64,000 bases of DNA from an uncultured Eubacterium sp. (GTDB taxonomy: Bacteria; Bacillota; Clostridia; Oscillospirales; CAG-272), in contig UQUT01000005.1 of the NCBI GenBank assembly GCA_900544285.1, positions 1 through 64,000 of the forward strand, in the 5' to 3' direction. Below, in pieces: positions 9,428-18,022 of this stretch (position 1 is its first letter; each line of letters opens with the position of its first letter). Both the position numbers and the translations under genes were made by a program. The notes beneath the pieces were generated by a model, which was not told the origin of the DNA, searched no databases, and worked only from the letters and a program-made list of their open reading frames with translations.

Positions 9428-10069
9428 TCAGAAAATTTCAACGATTCTTATGTTCTCCCGTGAAGCAAGCGTCTTTACAAGCGAGAAAACAAAGCTGATA
9501 TGAATATATATTTTTCCGTCATTCGGCTTTGACGCGCTGAGGAAACCGCATTTGAAAATCGAGGCCGAAACGCACATCAGCGTGCCCTTCTTCTTCAGCT
9601 CCTCCGCATATCCTCCGTCGACATCCTCATAGACTATATAAACCGTGCCGGAAAGGTCGTCAAAGCGCTTTCTGCAATGCTTTCTTGAAAAAACAGCGAT
9701 AAGCGCGCCGAGCAGGGAAATCAGAAAAGCCGCCGGCAGGAGCAACAGCGCAAGCACCGCCGCAATGGCGATAGTCGCACCGCTCTGAATAAGGATAATT
9801 ATAAGATACGCAATTCTGACAACCGACGACGCCAGAAGAAATCTTTTCAGTCCGAAAAATATTTTGGAGCATATATCCGCCGTCGCGGACATGTTTATCG
9901 CGTTTTTCAGATATCCGACATAGCCCGAATTTCTTTCCGCGTTTGTTCTTCGCAGAAACTCCTTGACGGGCTCGTTATTTCTGCCCGTCAGACTTGCAAG
10001 CCTGCGCTTGTAATATGCGTTTTCGGTTTTCAGTATCGCATTTTCTATTTTCAGCTTTTCGTGACTCAT
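9428..10069 (-). CDS. coiled-coil membrane protein of unknown function
   Basis: 213 residues from the ATG at 10069 (MSHEKLK), chosen because GGAGG lies 8 bases upstream; an in-frame ATG at 10075 is too close to that site. Residues 1-30 look like a short coiled coil, a hydrophobic stretch spans about residues 78-125 (two membrane segments, the second rich in Ala and Leu), and a soluble tail of about 85 residues follows. It ends 15 bases before addB, so it is probably co-transcribed. I do not recognise the family. Confidence 0.7.
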   Translation of the reverse strand: MSHEKLKIENAILKTENAYYKRRLASLTGRNNEPVKEFLRRTNAERNSGYVGYLKNAINMSATADICSKIFFGLKRFLLASSVVRIAYLIIILIQSGATIAIAAVLALLLLPAAFLISLLGALIAVFSRKHCRKRFDDLSGTVYIVYEDVDGGYAEELKKKGTLMCVSASIFKCGFLSASKPNDGKIYIHISFVFSLVKTLASRENIRIVEIF

Positions 10070-10117
10070 ATTCATCCCCCTCCTTCCGTGCATATTCCTT
10101 TGCAGTCGCCGCCCGAT

Positions 10118-10948
10118 TTAATCTTCCTCAAAGAGCAGCCGCAGGTTTCTTTCGACAGTCGCCCGCCCTCTCCATGAGAAAGCGCGCTTTTTGAATTCTT
10201 CATCCGTCATTTCCGAAAGCGCCTCCGGCGTCAGATTTTTTATTCTGTTCTCTCTGAAAAATTCAATCGGCGTTTCAGCCCCGCCGTCAATCGCTTTTTT
10301 CACAAGCGGACAGACAAGCTGGCAGATATCGCAGCCCCACGCGCTGCCGTATTTTTTTATGTAAGCCTTTTCGTTCTCCGAAAGGTCGCCCTTTTTCTGA
10401 GTGACAGCCGAAAGACAGTCCATTCCGCTTTCCGTCATCGGGCAGGCGCGGCGGCACGCACCGCAATGCGGGCAATATGAAAGCGGAAAATCGCCCCGCG
10501 GGTCACAGCCGAAGTCTTCGGGAGGATTGTCCGTAAACACCTCCGCAAGGAAAACAAATGAGCCGTATTTTTCGTTTATGATGACGTAGCTGTCACCGAC
10601 GACGCCGAGTCCCGCGCGGCAGGCGGCGTCCGCCTCTTCAATCGGGGACTTATCCGAAAAGCCAACAAACCTTCCGCCGAACTTCTCACCGAGCTTTCCG
10701 CAAAGCCGCGGAAAAAGCCCGTCGCAATAGGCGTGATAATCCATCGGGCGCGCATAGAGCGAAATATTGCCTTCCCCGTCACCCATATAATACGGAATGA
10801 GAAACATTATCGCCGTTTTTGCTTGTTCAGCCGGAAGACCGGCTCTCAAAAGAATATCCGGGCGGCGGACTTTGCATTTTTCAATCGGGAGCGGAGCAAA
10901 ACACTCTATGTTTTCCGAAAGGAATATCCCGCGAAGCTCGTCTTTCAT
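10118..10948 (-). CDS. QueG-like double-cluster iron-sulfur protein (epoxyqueuosine reductase homologue)
   Basis: 276 residues, about 100 shorter than classical QueG, which carries C-terminal HEAT-like repeats absent here. The QueG-type segment is visible (SPIEEADAACRAGLGVVGDSYVIINEKYGSFVFLAEV, residues about 104-138). Two 4Fe-4S motifs follow: CPHCGACRRACP (about 158-169) and CDICQLVCP (about 205-213). In QueG this protein reduces epoxyqueuosine in tRNA using cobalamin; the short clostridial version may do the same or may be a paralogue. It heads the long minus-strand block and is divergent from the topoisomerase operon. Confidence 0.78.
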   Translation of the reverse strand: MKDELRGIFLSENIECFAPLPIEKCKVRRPDILLRAGLPAEQAKTAIMFLIPYYMGDGEGNISLYARPMDYHAYCDGLFPRLCGKLGEKFGGRFVGFSDKSPIEEADAACRAGLGVVGDSYVIINEKYGSFVFLAEVFTDNPPEDFGCDPRGDFPLSYCPHCGACRRACPMTESGMDCLSAVTQKKGDLSENEKAYIKKYGSAWGCDICQLVCPLVKKAIDGGAETPIEFFRENRIKNLTPEALSEMTDEEFKKRAFSWRGRATVERNLRLLFEED

Positions 10949-10987
10949 ATACTTTATATCCTCATCATGCGTTTTTGCAAATTTTTC

Positions 10988-11016
10988 TTGAATAAAACAT
11001 CAATATATGGTATAAT
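10988..11016 (+). promoter_or_regulatory. sigma-A-type promoter of the topoisomerase IV operon
   Basis: TTGAAT (10988-10993), 17-base spacer, TATAAT (11011-11016). A second candidate lies just downstream: TTGCGC (11035-11040), 18-base spacer, TATTAT (11059-11064). Both point to the gene at 11124. Confidence 0.7.
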
Positions 11017-11123
11017 AAATCAGATTGAAATAAGTTGCGCGTTCTGCGCCTATAAAGATATTATAACAAATTTTCATAATAAATCAACAGAAAATTCAGT
11101 AAAACATTGAGCGGAGTGATAAA

Positions 11124-13106
11124 ATGGCTGTCAAAAACAACACTTACAACGACAACAGTATAACCATGCTGAAAGGGGCGGAACGCGTTCGTGCTCGTCC
11201 TGCCGTCATTTTCGGTTCGGACAGTATCGAAGGGTGCGAACATTCCGTTTTTGAGATTCTCTCAAACTCGGTCGACGAGGCACGCGAGGGCTACGGAGAC
11301 AGAATAAACATAACCGTTTTCAGCGATCGCACCATCCGCATTGAGGACTTCGGGCGCGGCGTCCCGCTCGACTATAACGAAAAGGAGCACGCTTATAACT
11401 GGGAGCTTGTCTATTGCGAGCTTTATGCCGGCGGTAAATACAACAATAACGAAAGCGGCTCAAACTATAAATATTCTCTCGGACTGAACGGTCTCGGCGC
11501 GGCGGCGACGCAGTGTTCATCGGAATTCATGAAGGTGCAGTCGTATCATACGACGGAAATGCTCGAAATGAACTTCAAGAAGGGCGAGCCCGACGGCGAA
11601 CTCATCCGCACCCCCCTTTCAAAAAAGGAGCAGAGGACGGGAACCGTTGTCACGTGGCGTCCCGACCTTGAAGTGTTCACGGATACGAACATCCCGAAGA
11701 TATTCTTTGAAACAATGCTTGAACGTCAGGCTGTCGTCAATGCGGGACTGCATTTCGTTTTCCGCTGGCAGACGATGGAGGGCGATTTTGAAGAAAAAGA
11801 GTATTACTATGAATCCGGCATAAAGGATTATATCGCCCGCATGGCGGGAGCGGAAGCAATCACTCCTCCGCAGTATTATCAGATGGAGACAAGAGGTCGC
11901 GACCGTGCCGACAAGAACGATTACAGTCTGAAAGCCGAATTCGCGTTCTGCTTTTCAAATTCGTTCCAACTCATCGAATATTATCATAACTCCAGCTTTC
12001 TTGAACACGGCGGCTCGCCCGACAAGGCGGCAAGGGTAGCGTTTGTATACGCCATCGACAAATATATAAAGCAGACCGGCAAATACAATAAAAACGATTC
12101 TAAGATAACCTTTGCGGACATTGAGGACTGCCTTGTCCTCGTCATAAACAGCTTTTCGACCGAAACGTCATATGCAAACCAGACAAAAAAGGCAATAACG
12201 AACGAATTCATAGCCGAGGCTATGACAGACTATCTCAAAAGCACGCTTGAAGTTTATTTCGCGGAAAATCCGCTCGACGCAGACAAAATCGCGGCGCAGG
12301 TGCTCGTCAACAAGCGCAGCCGCGAAACGGCGGAGAGCACCCGTCTCAACCTCAAAAAGAAGCTCAGTACTTCAAACGACATAGCGTCCAGAGTTGAAAA
12401 ATTCGTTTCGTGCCGCTCAAAAGACCCCGAAAGGCGCGAGCTTTATATCGTTGAGGGTGACTCGGCTCTCACATCCTGTAAGCTCGGCAGAGACGCGGAG
12501 TTTCAGGCGATAATCCCCGTCAGGGGCAAGACGCTGAACTGTCTCAAAGCGGGCTATGACAGAATCTTCAAGAGCGACATTATAACCGACCTTCTGAAAG
12601 TCATAGGCTGCGGAGTTGAAGTAAAACAAAAAGGCGAGGCAACCTTTGACCTCGACTCTCTGAAATGGAGCAAAATCATCATCTGCACCGATGCCGACGA
12701 GGACGGCTTCCAGATAAGAACGCTCATTCTCACAATGTTTTATCGGCTCCTGCCGACTCTCATAAAGGAAGGCAGAGTCTATATTGCGGAGTCGCCGCTT
12801 TTTGAGATTGCGTCAAAGGACAAGATATATTTCGCATACAACGAAAAGGAAAAACTCGAAATACTGAAAAATATCGGAAACGCAAGATACACGCTGCAAC
12901 GCTCAAAGGGTCTCGGCGAAAACGAGCCCGAGATGATGTGGCAAACGACGATGAACCCCGCAACCCGCAGGCTGATAAAGATCTGCGAGGCGGACAGAGC
13001 GCAGACGGAATACATCTTTGAAACGCTCCTCGGAGACGACATCGTCGAAAGAAAGGATTTCATAGCGCGCAACGGCAAATTCTATCTTGCCGATGCGGAT
13101 ATTTAA
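11124..13106 (+). CDS. parE: DNA topoisomerase IV subunit B, divergent clostridial type
   Basis: 660 residues: GHKL ATPase (ILSNSVDEA with the metal-binding Asn, IEDFGRGVP), transducer domain, TOPRIM (IVEGDSALTS, then DADEDGF) and the C-terminal KGLGENEPEMMWQTTMNP block. Together with subunit A it would decatenate or relax DNA with ATP. It departs from canonical GyrB/ParE at conserved sites: YKYSLGLNGLG instead of YKVSGGLHGVG at the ATP lid, EGDSALTSCKLGRD instead of EGDSAGGSAKQGRD, and PVRGKTLN instead of PLRGKILN. The catalytic acidic residues remain. A GGAG site precedes the ATG and subunit A follows after 21 bases. Confidence 0.9.
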   Translation: MAVKNNTYNDNSITMLKGAERVRARPAVIFGSDSIEGCEHSVFEILSNSVDEAREGYGDRINITVFSDRTIRIEDFGRGVPLDYNEKEHAYNWELVYCELYAGGKYNNNESGSNYKYSLGLNGLGAAATQCSSEFMKVQSYHTTEMLEMNFKKGEPDGELIRTPLSKKEQRTGTVVTWRPDLEVFTDTNIPKIFFETMLERQAVVNAGLHFVFRWQTMEGDFEEKEYYYESGIKDYIARMAGAEAITPPQYYQMETRGRDRADKNDYSLKAEFAFCFSNSFQLIEYYHNSSFLEHGGSPDKAARVAFVYAIDKYIKQTGKYNKNDSKITFADIEDCLVLVINSFSTETSYANQTKKAITNEFIAEAMTDYLKSTLEVYFAENPLDADKIAAQVLVNKRSRETAESTRLNLKKKLSTSNDIASRVEKFVSCRSKDPERRELYIVEGDSALTSCKLGRDAEFQAIIPVRGKTLNCLKAGYDRIFKSDIITDLLKVIGCGVEVKQKGEATFDLDSLKWSKIIICTDADEDGFQIRTLILTMFYRLLPTLIKEGRVYIAESPLFEIASKDKIYFAYNEKEKLEILKNIGNARYTLQRSKGLGENEPEMMWQTTMNPATRRLIKICEADRAQTEYIFETLLGDDIVERKDFIARNGKFYLADADI

Positions 13107-13127
13107 TGAAAGGGAGGTAAAAAAACA

Positions 13128-15341
13128 ATGGCAAGAAAAAAGAAAAGCGACCAGATCACATTTGACGACCTCCCGCCGGCAGAGCCGACGAATCAGCCCA
13201 TAACGGAGACGATAGAAAAGAACTATATGCCATACGTTATGTCTGTCATAGTTTCCCGCGCGATACCGGAAATTGACGGCTTCAAGCCGTCGCACAGAAA
13301 ACTCCTTTACACAATGTACAAGATGGGACTTCTGACCGGCGCAAGGACAAAGAGCGCAAACATCGTCGGTCAGACAATGCGCTTAAACCCTCACGGCGAC
13401 GCCGCAATCTACGAAACGATGGTCAGACTGACGCGCGGAAACGAAGCGTTGCTTCATCCCTTCGTCGACTCCAAGGGCAGCTTCGGAAAGCAATACAGCC
13501 GCGATATGGCGTATGCCGCTTCGCGTTATACCGAGGCAAAGCTCGACCCGATATGCGCGGAAATTTTCGGCGGTATAGACAGAAACGCCGTCGACCTTGT
13601 TCCCAACTACGACAACACGACAACCGAGCCGACCCTGCTCCCGACGTCGTTCCCGAATATTCTCGTTTCATCGAATATGGGTATTGCCGTCGGACTTCAG
13701 AGCCAGATATGCTCGTTCAATCTGGGCGAGGTCTGCGACGGAACGATTGCCGTCCTCCGCAATCCCGCTCTCCCGACGGACGAGCTTATGGACATAATCA
13801 AGGCGCCCGATTTTCCCGGCGGCGGAAGCCTTATCTACAATCGCGAGCAGATGCGGGACATTTTTGAAACGGGCAGAGGCAAGCTGACGCTCCGTTCAAG
13901 ATATGTTTATGACAAAAACTCCGGCTGTATCGAAATCGTTGAAATTCCTTATTCAACGTCGATTGAGCTGATTTTCAAAAAGCTGACCGATATGATAAAA
14001 GAAGGGCAGCTCAAGGAAGTCACCGACGTGCGCGACGAAATTGACCTGCACGGCTTCAAGCTCACCATTGACGTAAGGCGCGGAACAGACCCCGACATGC
14101 TGATGGCAAAGCTCTTCAGGAAAACGCCCCTGCAGGACGACTTTACCTGCAATTTCAACGTCCTCATCGACGGCGAGCCGAGGCTTCTCGGCGTTCGGGC
14201 GATAATTGAAGAATGGATAAAATTCAGAATGAAGTGCGTCGGCAGGACGCTCTCCTTTGACCTCGACAGAAAGTGCGAAAAGCTCCATCTGCTCCTCGGT
14301 CTCGGCGAGATACTGCTGGATATCGACAAGGCGATAAAAATCGTGCGCGAGACGGAAAAGGACGCGGACGTCGTGCCGAACCTTATGGAGGGCTTCGGAA
14401 TTGACAGAGTTCAGGCGGAATACATTGCGGAGATAAAGCTCCGTCATCTCAACCGCGAATACATCATCGAGCGCATAAAGGAAATCGAAAGCCTCAAACG
14501 CGAAATCGAGGATCTGCGCGAGACGCTCGGCTCCGAAAAGAAGCTGAAAAAGCTCATCGCAACTCAGCTTGAGGAGGTCAAGAAGAAATACGCCGTGCCG
14601 AGAAAAACACGTCTCATCACGGACGATACGGTCGTCGAATACAAGGAAGAGGACTTTGTTGACAATTACAACGTCAAGTTCTATTTCACGAAGGGCGGAT
14701 ATTTCAAGAAAATCACGCTCACTTCCCTGCGCGGAGCCGACGAGCAAAAGCTCAAGGACGGAGATGAAATAGCACAGGTGACGGACGGAGAAAACATCTC
14801 CGAACTGCTCTTCGTTTCGGATAAGCAGCGCATTTACCGCGCGAAAGCCTCCGATTTCGATACCTGCAAGGCGTCCGCCCTCGGCGATTACATTCCCGCA
14901 AAGCTCGGCTTTGAAAAGGATGAAAAAGTCATCGCCATGGACGTCGACACAAAGTATGACGAAAAGCATTTCATAGTCTATATTTTTGAAAACGGCAAGG
15001 GCGTCAAAATTCCGCTCTCGCTCTATGAGACAAAGGCGGCGAGAAAGAAGCTCGTCGCGGCTTATTCCGCGGCTTCGCCGATAGTTGCGGCGTTCTTCAT
15101 TTCCGAAAATGAAGATATAATTCTTGTGAATTCGCAGAACAAAGCGATTGTCATAAACACAAAGCTCGTTCCCGAAAAGGCAACAAGGACGGCGGGCGGC
15201 GTCACCCTGTTCACCCTCAAGGCGGGACAGACGATAACCGAGGCGAGTCGCGAAATTCAGAAATACAAGGGCTCCGACCGTTGTAGAAAGATAAAAATTC
15301 CGGCAACCGGCACGGCACTTGATACGGCGGAAAAGTCATGA
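13128..15341 (+). CDS. parC: DNA topoisomerase IV subunit A, divergent clostridial type
   Basis: 737 residues. The breakage-reunion core is intact: IPEIDGFKPSHRKLLYTM (about residues 46-63) and the catalytic pair Arg133-Tyr134 in AASRYTEAKL. A coiled-coil segment lies at about residues 435-485, followed by a short beta-pinwheel region from about residue 510. No GyrA box is seen in the C-terminal region, which argues for a decatenase/relaxase rather than a supercoiling gyrase. The strong GGGAGG site and short gap show an operon with subunit B; the stop overlaps the next gene in ATGA. Confidence 0.9.
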   Translation: MARKKKSDQITFDDLPPAEPTNQPITETIEKNYMPYVMSVIVSRAIPEIDGFKPSHRKLLYTMYKMGLLTGARTKSANIVGQTMRLNPHGDAAIYETMVRLTRGNEALLHPFVDSKGSFGKQYSRDMAYAASRYTEAKLDPICAEIFGGIDRNAVDLVPNYDNTTTEPTLLPTSFPNILVSSNMGIAVGLQSQICSFNLGEVCDGTIAVLRNPALPTDELMDIIKAPDFPGGGSLIYNREQMRDIFETGRGKLTLRSRYVYDKNSGCIEIVEIPYSTSIELIFKKLTDMIKEGQLKEVTDVRDEIDLHGFKLTIDVRRGTDPDMLMAKLFRKTPLQDDFTCNFNVLIDGEPRLLGVRAIIEEWIKFRMKCVGRTLSFDLDRKCEKLHLLLGLGEILLDIDKAIKIVRETEKDADVVPNLMEGFGIDRVQAEYIAEIKLRHLNREYIIERIKEIESLKREIEDLRETLGSEKKLKKLIATQLEEVKKKYAVPRKTRLITDDTVVEYKEEDFVDNYNVKFYFTKGGYFKKITLTSLRGADEQKLKDGDEIAQVTDGENISELLFVSDKQRIYRAKASDFDTCKASALGDYIPAKLGFEKDEKVIAMDVDTKYDEKHFIVYIFENGKGVKIPLSLYETKAARKKLVAAYSAASPIVAAFFISENEDIILVNSQNKAIVINTKLVPEKATRTAGGVTLFTLKAGQTITEASREIQKYKGSDRCRKIKIPATGTALDTAEKS

Positions 15342-15949
15342 CGGATGTTTATATTGTTTGTTCGGACAGGATTTTTCGCCGCATGCTCTGCCTTGAGCTT
15401 TCGGAATGCGGAGCGAACGTCATGCCCGAAAAAAGTACTCCCGTTCCGCCCTGCGCCCTGCTCATCTCGGCGCCGGACGCGGGTAGCGTGACAATTCCGG
15501 AGGGCGACTGCCTTTCCGTTGTGTTCGGATATGCGGAGGAGCTTTCGGATATCGGCGGTCTTGACCCGACTGCGGTGCTTTCCAGACCTTTTGACACGGA
15601 TGAGCTTATGCGCGTGCTCTTCGGCGACAGCGGCTCTTCTTCATCGCCGACGATAAGAAAAATCACGGCGACGGGAAGGCTTTCCGTCGACAAAGAAAAG
15701 CGCACCGTCGTCTATCACGGGAGCTCATCGCGCCTGACAAAGCGCGAATTTGCCCTTTTTGAATATCTCTATTCCCGCAGGGGAACGGAGGTATCGCGCA
15801 GCGAACTCTATGACAATGTCTGGGGCGGAGGCGACGGAGAAAACGTCGTCGACGTTTACATCTGCTATCTGCGCGAAAAACTTGAAAACAAATTCGGCAT
15901 AAAGCTCATACGCACCGTCAGGGGCAAGGGCTATATGTTTGAAGAATAG
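15338..15949 (+). CDS. OmpR-type winged-helix regulator with degenerate receiver domain
   Basis: 203 residues. Residues 105-203 are a clear OmpR/PhoB DNA-binding domain (LTKREFALFEYLYSRRG, ending VRTVRGKGYMFEE-like). The first ~95 residues keep a receiver-like layout but lack the phosphoacceptor Asp (LLISAPDAG where LLDLxLP is expected), have one acidic-pocket residue instead of two, and carry Arg for the invariant Lys (SRPFDTDEL). It is therefore unlikely to be controlled by a histidine kinase; none lies nearby. Its start overlaps the parC stop by 4 bases, so it is translationally coupled to the topoisomerase genes. Confidence 0.85.
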   Translation: MTDVYIVCSDRIFRRMLCLELSECGANVMPEKSTPVPPCALLISAPDAGSVTIPEGDCLSVVFGYAEELSDIGGLDPTAVLSRPFDTDELMRVLFGDSGSSSSPTIRKITATGRLSVDKEKRTVVYHGSSSRLTKREFALFEYLYSRRGTEVSRSELYDNVWGGGDGENVVDVYICYLREKLENKFGIKLIRTVRGKGYMFEE

Positions 15950-15956
15950 AGGAAAA

Positions 15957-16430
15957 ATGAAACCTATCTCCCGTGACGAATATTTTATGAGTATAGCGCT
16001 GAGGGAAGCCGAAAAAGCGGCTGAAATCGGCGAGGTTCCCGTCGGGGCGGTTATTGTCTGCGGAGACAAGATTGTCGCGAGGACACATAACACCCGCGAA
16101 ACGGACAAAAACGCACTCTGTCACGCGGAGGTGAAGGCAATCGACCTCGCCTGCAAAAGGCTCGGCGGCTGGAGGCTCTTTATGTGCGAGCTTTATGTCA
16201 CGCTTGAGCCCTGCCCCATGTGCGCCGGCGCGATAATAAATTCGAGAATAAAGCGCGTCATTTTCGGCGCAAGGGACGAAAAAGCGGGCGCGGTTGTATC
16301 AAGGGAAAAAACGTTCTCACTCGGCTTCAATCACACTCCGGAGGTGACGGAAGGCGTCATGCGGGAGGAATGTGCCGAAAAGCTATCCCGTTTTTTCTCC
16401 GCATTGCGCGAAAAACGGAGAAAACGTTAA
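15957..16430 (+). CDS. tadA: tRNA-specific adenosine deaminase TadA
   Basis: 157 residues from the ATG at 15957, chosen over an in-frame TTG at 15939 because AGAGGA lies just upstream of the ATG. It converts adenosine 34 of tRNA-Arg to inosine. The zinc and catalytic motifs are complete: CHAEVKAI (His ligand and catalytic Glu) and EPCPMCAGAI. GEVPVGAVIV is the usual N-terminal block. It follows the degenerate regulator after 7 bases and closes the topoisomerase transcription unit; no strong terminator is visible after it. Confidence 0.95.
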   Translation: MKPISRDEYFMSIALREAEKAAEIGEVPVGAVIVCGDKIVARTHNTRETDKNALCHAEVKAIDLACKRLGGWRLFMCELYVTLEPCPMCAGAIINSRIKRVIFGARDEKAGAVVSREKTFSLGFNHTPEVTEGVMREECAEKLSRFFSALREKRRKR

Positions 16431-16464
16431 AATTCACAGAGAACCGAGCCGATTTTTGTACCTT

Positions 16465-16511
16465 TTTGCATGCAAATTGTATTTGACTTTTCGGGTGATG
16501 TGTGATAGTAT
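16465..16511 (+). promoter_or_regulatory. promoter with upstream palindrome for the DUF3048 lipoprotein gene
   Basis: TTGACT (16483-16488), 17-base spacer, TAGTAT (16506-16511). A perfect 12-base palindrome TTTGCATGCAAA (16465-16476) ends 6 bases before the -35 box and could be an operator; its binding protein is unknown. Confidence 0.55.
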
Positions 16512-16594
16512 ATAAAGTACATCATGACACATATAAAAATCGGTGGGTAGCACCCGATATTATTCGCAAAGGAAAAAGAAAGGAAGTCCGTCAG

Positions 16595-17905
16595 ATGAAG
16601 AAAGAATTCAAACAAATTATACTCATGATCCTGACTGTGGCAATCATCGCGTCAATCTGCGCATCCGTCATCGGCTGCGGCGGAGGCAACAAGGAAACGT
16701 CAACAGACCCCGTGCTTACGCTCAAGCCCCAGACATCGGAAACAACAACAGTAAACACACCCACGACAACAACTCCGGGTTCAACCGCCCCCATTCAGAC
16801 AACAGCTCCGACAACAACGACAACAACGACGACGGTCAGACCTCCGGTCACAACAAGCCCGATAACTCCTCCCGAAACAGGAGCATACATAAATCCTCTC
16901 ACAGGACTTAAAACAAGCAAGACCAATCCTTCAAACAAGCGTCCCGTTGCCATAGTAGTCGACAACATTCAGAACGCTTACAAAAACCAGAAGGGTATCT
17001 ATCAGGCAGACATTCTTTATGAAGCGCTCGTCGCTCCCGGCATCACGCGTTACCTCGCCGTAATCGAGGATTACGAATCCGTTAGTGATATTTGCAACGT
17101 CCGTTCCGGCAGAGATTATCACATCGACATCGCTCAGGGTCATAACGCAATTCTCGTCTGCCACGGCGGTTCCATAAATGAAACATACGATTTCTATGCA
17201 AACGTCAAGGCAAGACTCGGCGCGCGCTATGCCTTCGTCGACACAAAGGACGAATACATAACAAGCTGGGCAGGCAAGGACTACAGCGATAAATACGGCA
17301 CAATCCAGAACAAGGGCTCACGTTCCGACCTTCTTTACGATACAGTCGTAAACGGTTCTGCTCTCAAAGCAATGGTCACGGGCAAGTCCTCCAGATTTGC
17401 AAAGAGCGGCGCAGGCTACACAGGTGCACCGAACGGCTTCAAATTCGGAACAAGCTCCGCAGTCGCGTCAAACATCTCCGCAAAGACCGTCAAGATCGAC
17501 TTCACAATGGACAACAACGAGAGCAAGAAGGAAGTCACCTTCAATTATGACGCAACCTCCGGAAAATATATCCGTTCGCAGGTTGAAATAAAGGGTACGA
17601 ACATTTCCGGCGAGGAGCTTTCGTTTACAAACGTTATCTTCCTCGGCGTCGGCGTGACACAGGGCAAGGGTCCCAAAGAAGACCCGAAGATGGCTTTCAT
17701 CTCCGTAACGGGAACAGGCAAGGGCTATTACTGCTGCGGCGGTAAAATGATTGCCATCAACTGGACAAAAACAGCAAACGGCTCCCTCATCCTCACAACC
17801 GAAAGCGGCGCAGAGCTCACTCTCGCGGCAGGCAACACTTACATCGGTTACCTTGAAAAGGGCTATGTGAGCGAGTTCCCCGCAAAGGGCTATCACGCAA
17901 ACTGA
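16595..17905 (+). CDS. DUF3048-domain lipoprotein (YerB-like)
   Basis: 436 residues from the ATG at 16595 with AAAGGAAG upstream. A lipoprotein signal peptide ends in the lipobox SVIGC (about residue 26), followed by a threonine-rich linker (residues about 40-85, including a run of eight Thr) of the kind found in cell-surface lipoproteins. The DUF3048 N- and C-terminal domains fill the rest (INPLTGLKTSK, RPVAIVVDNIQNAYKNQKG, NVRSGRDYHIDIAQGHNAILVCHGGS). The family is widespread in Firmicutes with no defined enzyme activity. It is monocistronic: own promoter and a strong terminator. Confidence 0.9.
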   Translation: MKKEFKQIILMILTVAIIASICASVIGCGGGNKETSTDPVLTLKPQTSETTTVNTPTTTTPGSTAPIQTTAPTTTTTTTTVRPPVTTSPITPPETGAYINPLTGLKTSKTNPSNKRPVAIVVDNIQNAYKNQKGIYQADILYEALVAPGITRYLAVIEDYESVSDICNVRSGRDYHIDIAQGHNAILVCHGGSINETYDFYANVKARLGARYAFVDTKDEYITSWAGKDYSDKYGTIQNKGSRSDLLYDTVVNGSALKAMVTGKSSRFAKSGAGYTGAPNGFKFGTSSAVASNISAKTVKIDFTMDNNESKKEVTFNYDATSGKYIRSQVEIKGTNISGEELSFTNVIFLGVGVTQGKGPKEDPKMAFISVTGTGKGYYCCGGKMIAINWTKTANGSLILTTESGAELTLAAGNTYIGYLEKGYVSEFPAKGYHAN

Positions 17906-17912
17906 ACAAATA

Positions 17913-17945
17913 AAAATCCACCCGCAAATCGGGTGGATTTTTTCT
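17913..17945 (+). terminator. terminator of the DUF3048 gene
   Basis: 12-base stem AAAATCCACCCG / CGGGTGGATTTT with loop CAAAT and a following T-run. Confidence 0.9.
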
Positions 17946-17992
17946 TGTCTGACGAAGCCCGCGCGGCTATCGTACGGCTTTCTTTTCACAAC

Positions 17993-18022
17993 AAAAAATC
18001 CCCGCCAGAGCGGGGATTTTTT
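17993..18022 (-). terminator. terminator of the RNase J gene
   Basis: Stem AATCCCCGC / GCGGGGATT with loop CAGA, A/T-rich on both sides, touching the rnj stop codon. Confidence 0.85.

Noticed and set aside
13953..14969. 338-codon frame antisense to the topoisomerase A gene
   Set aside because: Shadow of a high-confidence gene; composition follows the codon pattern of the opposite strand and no start site is evident.
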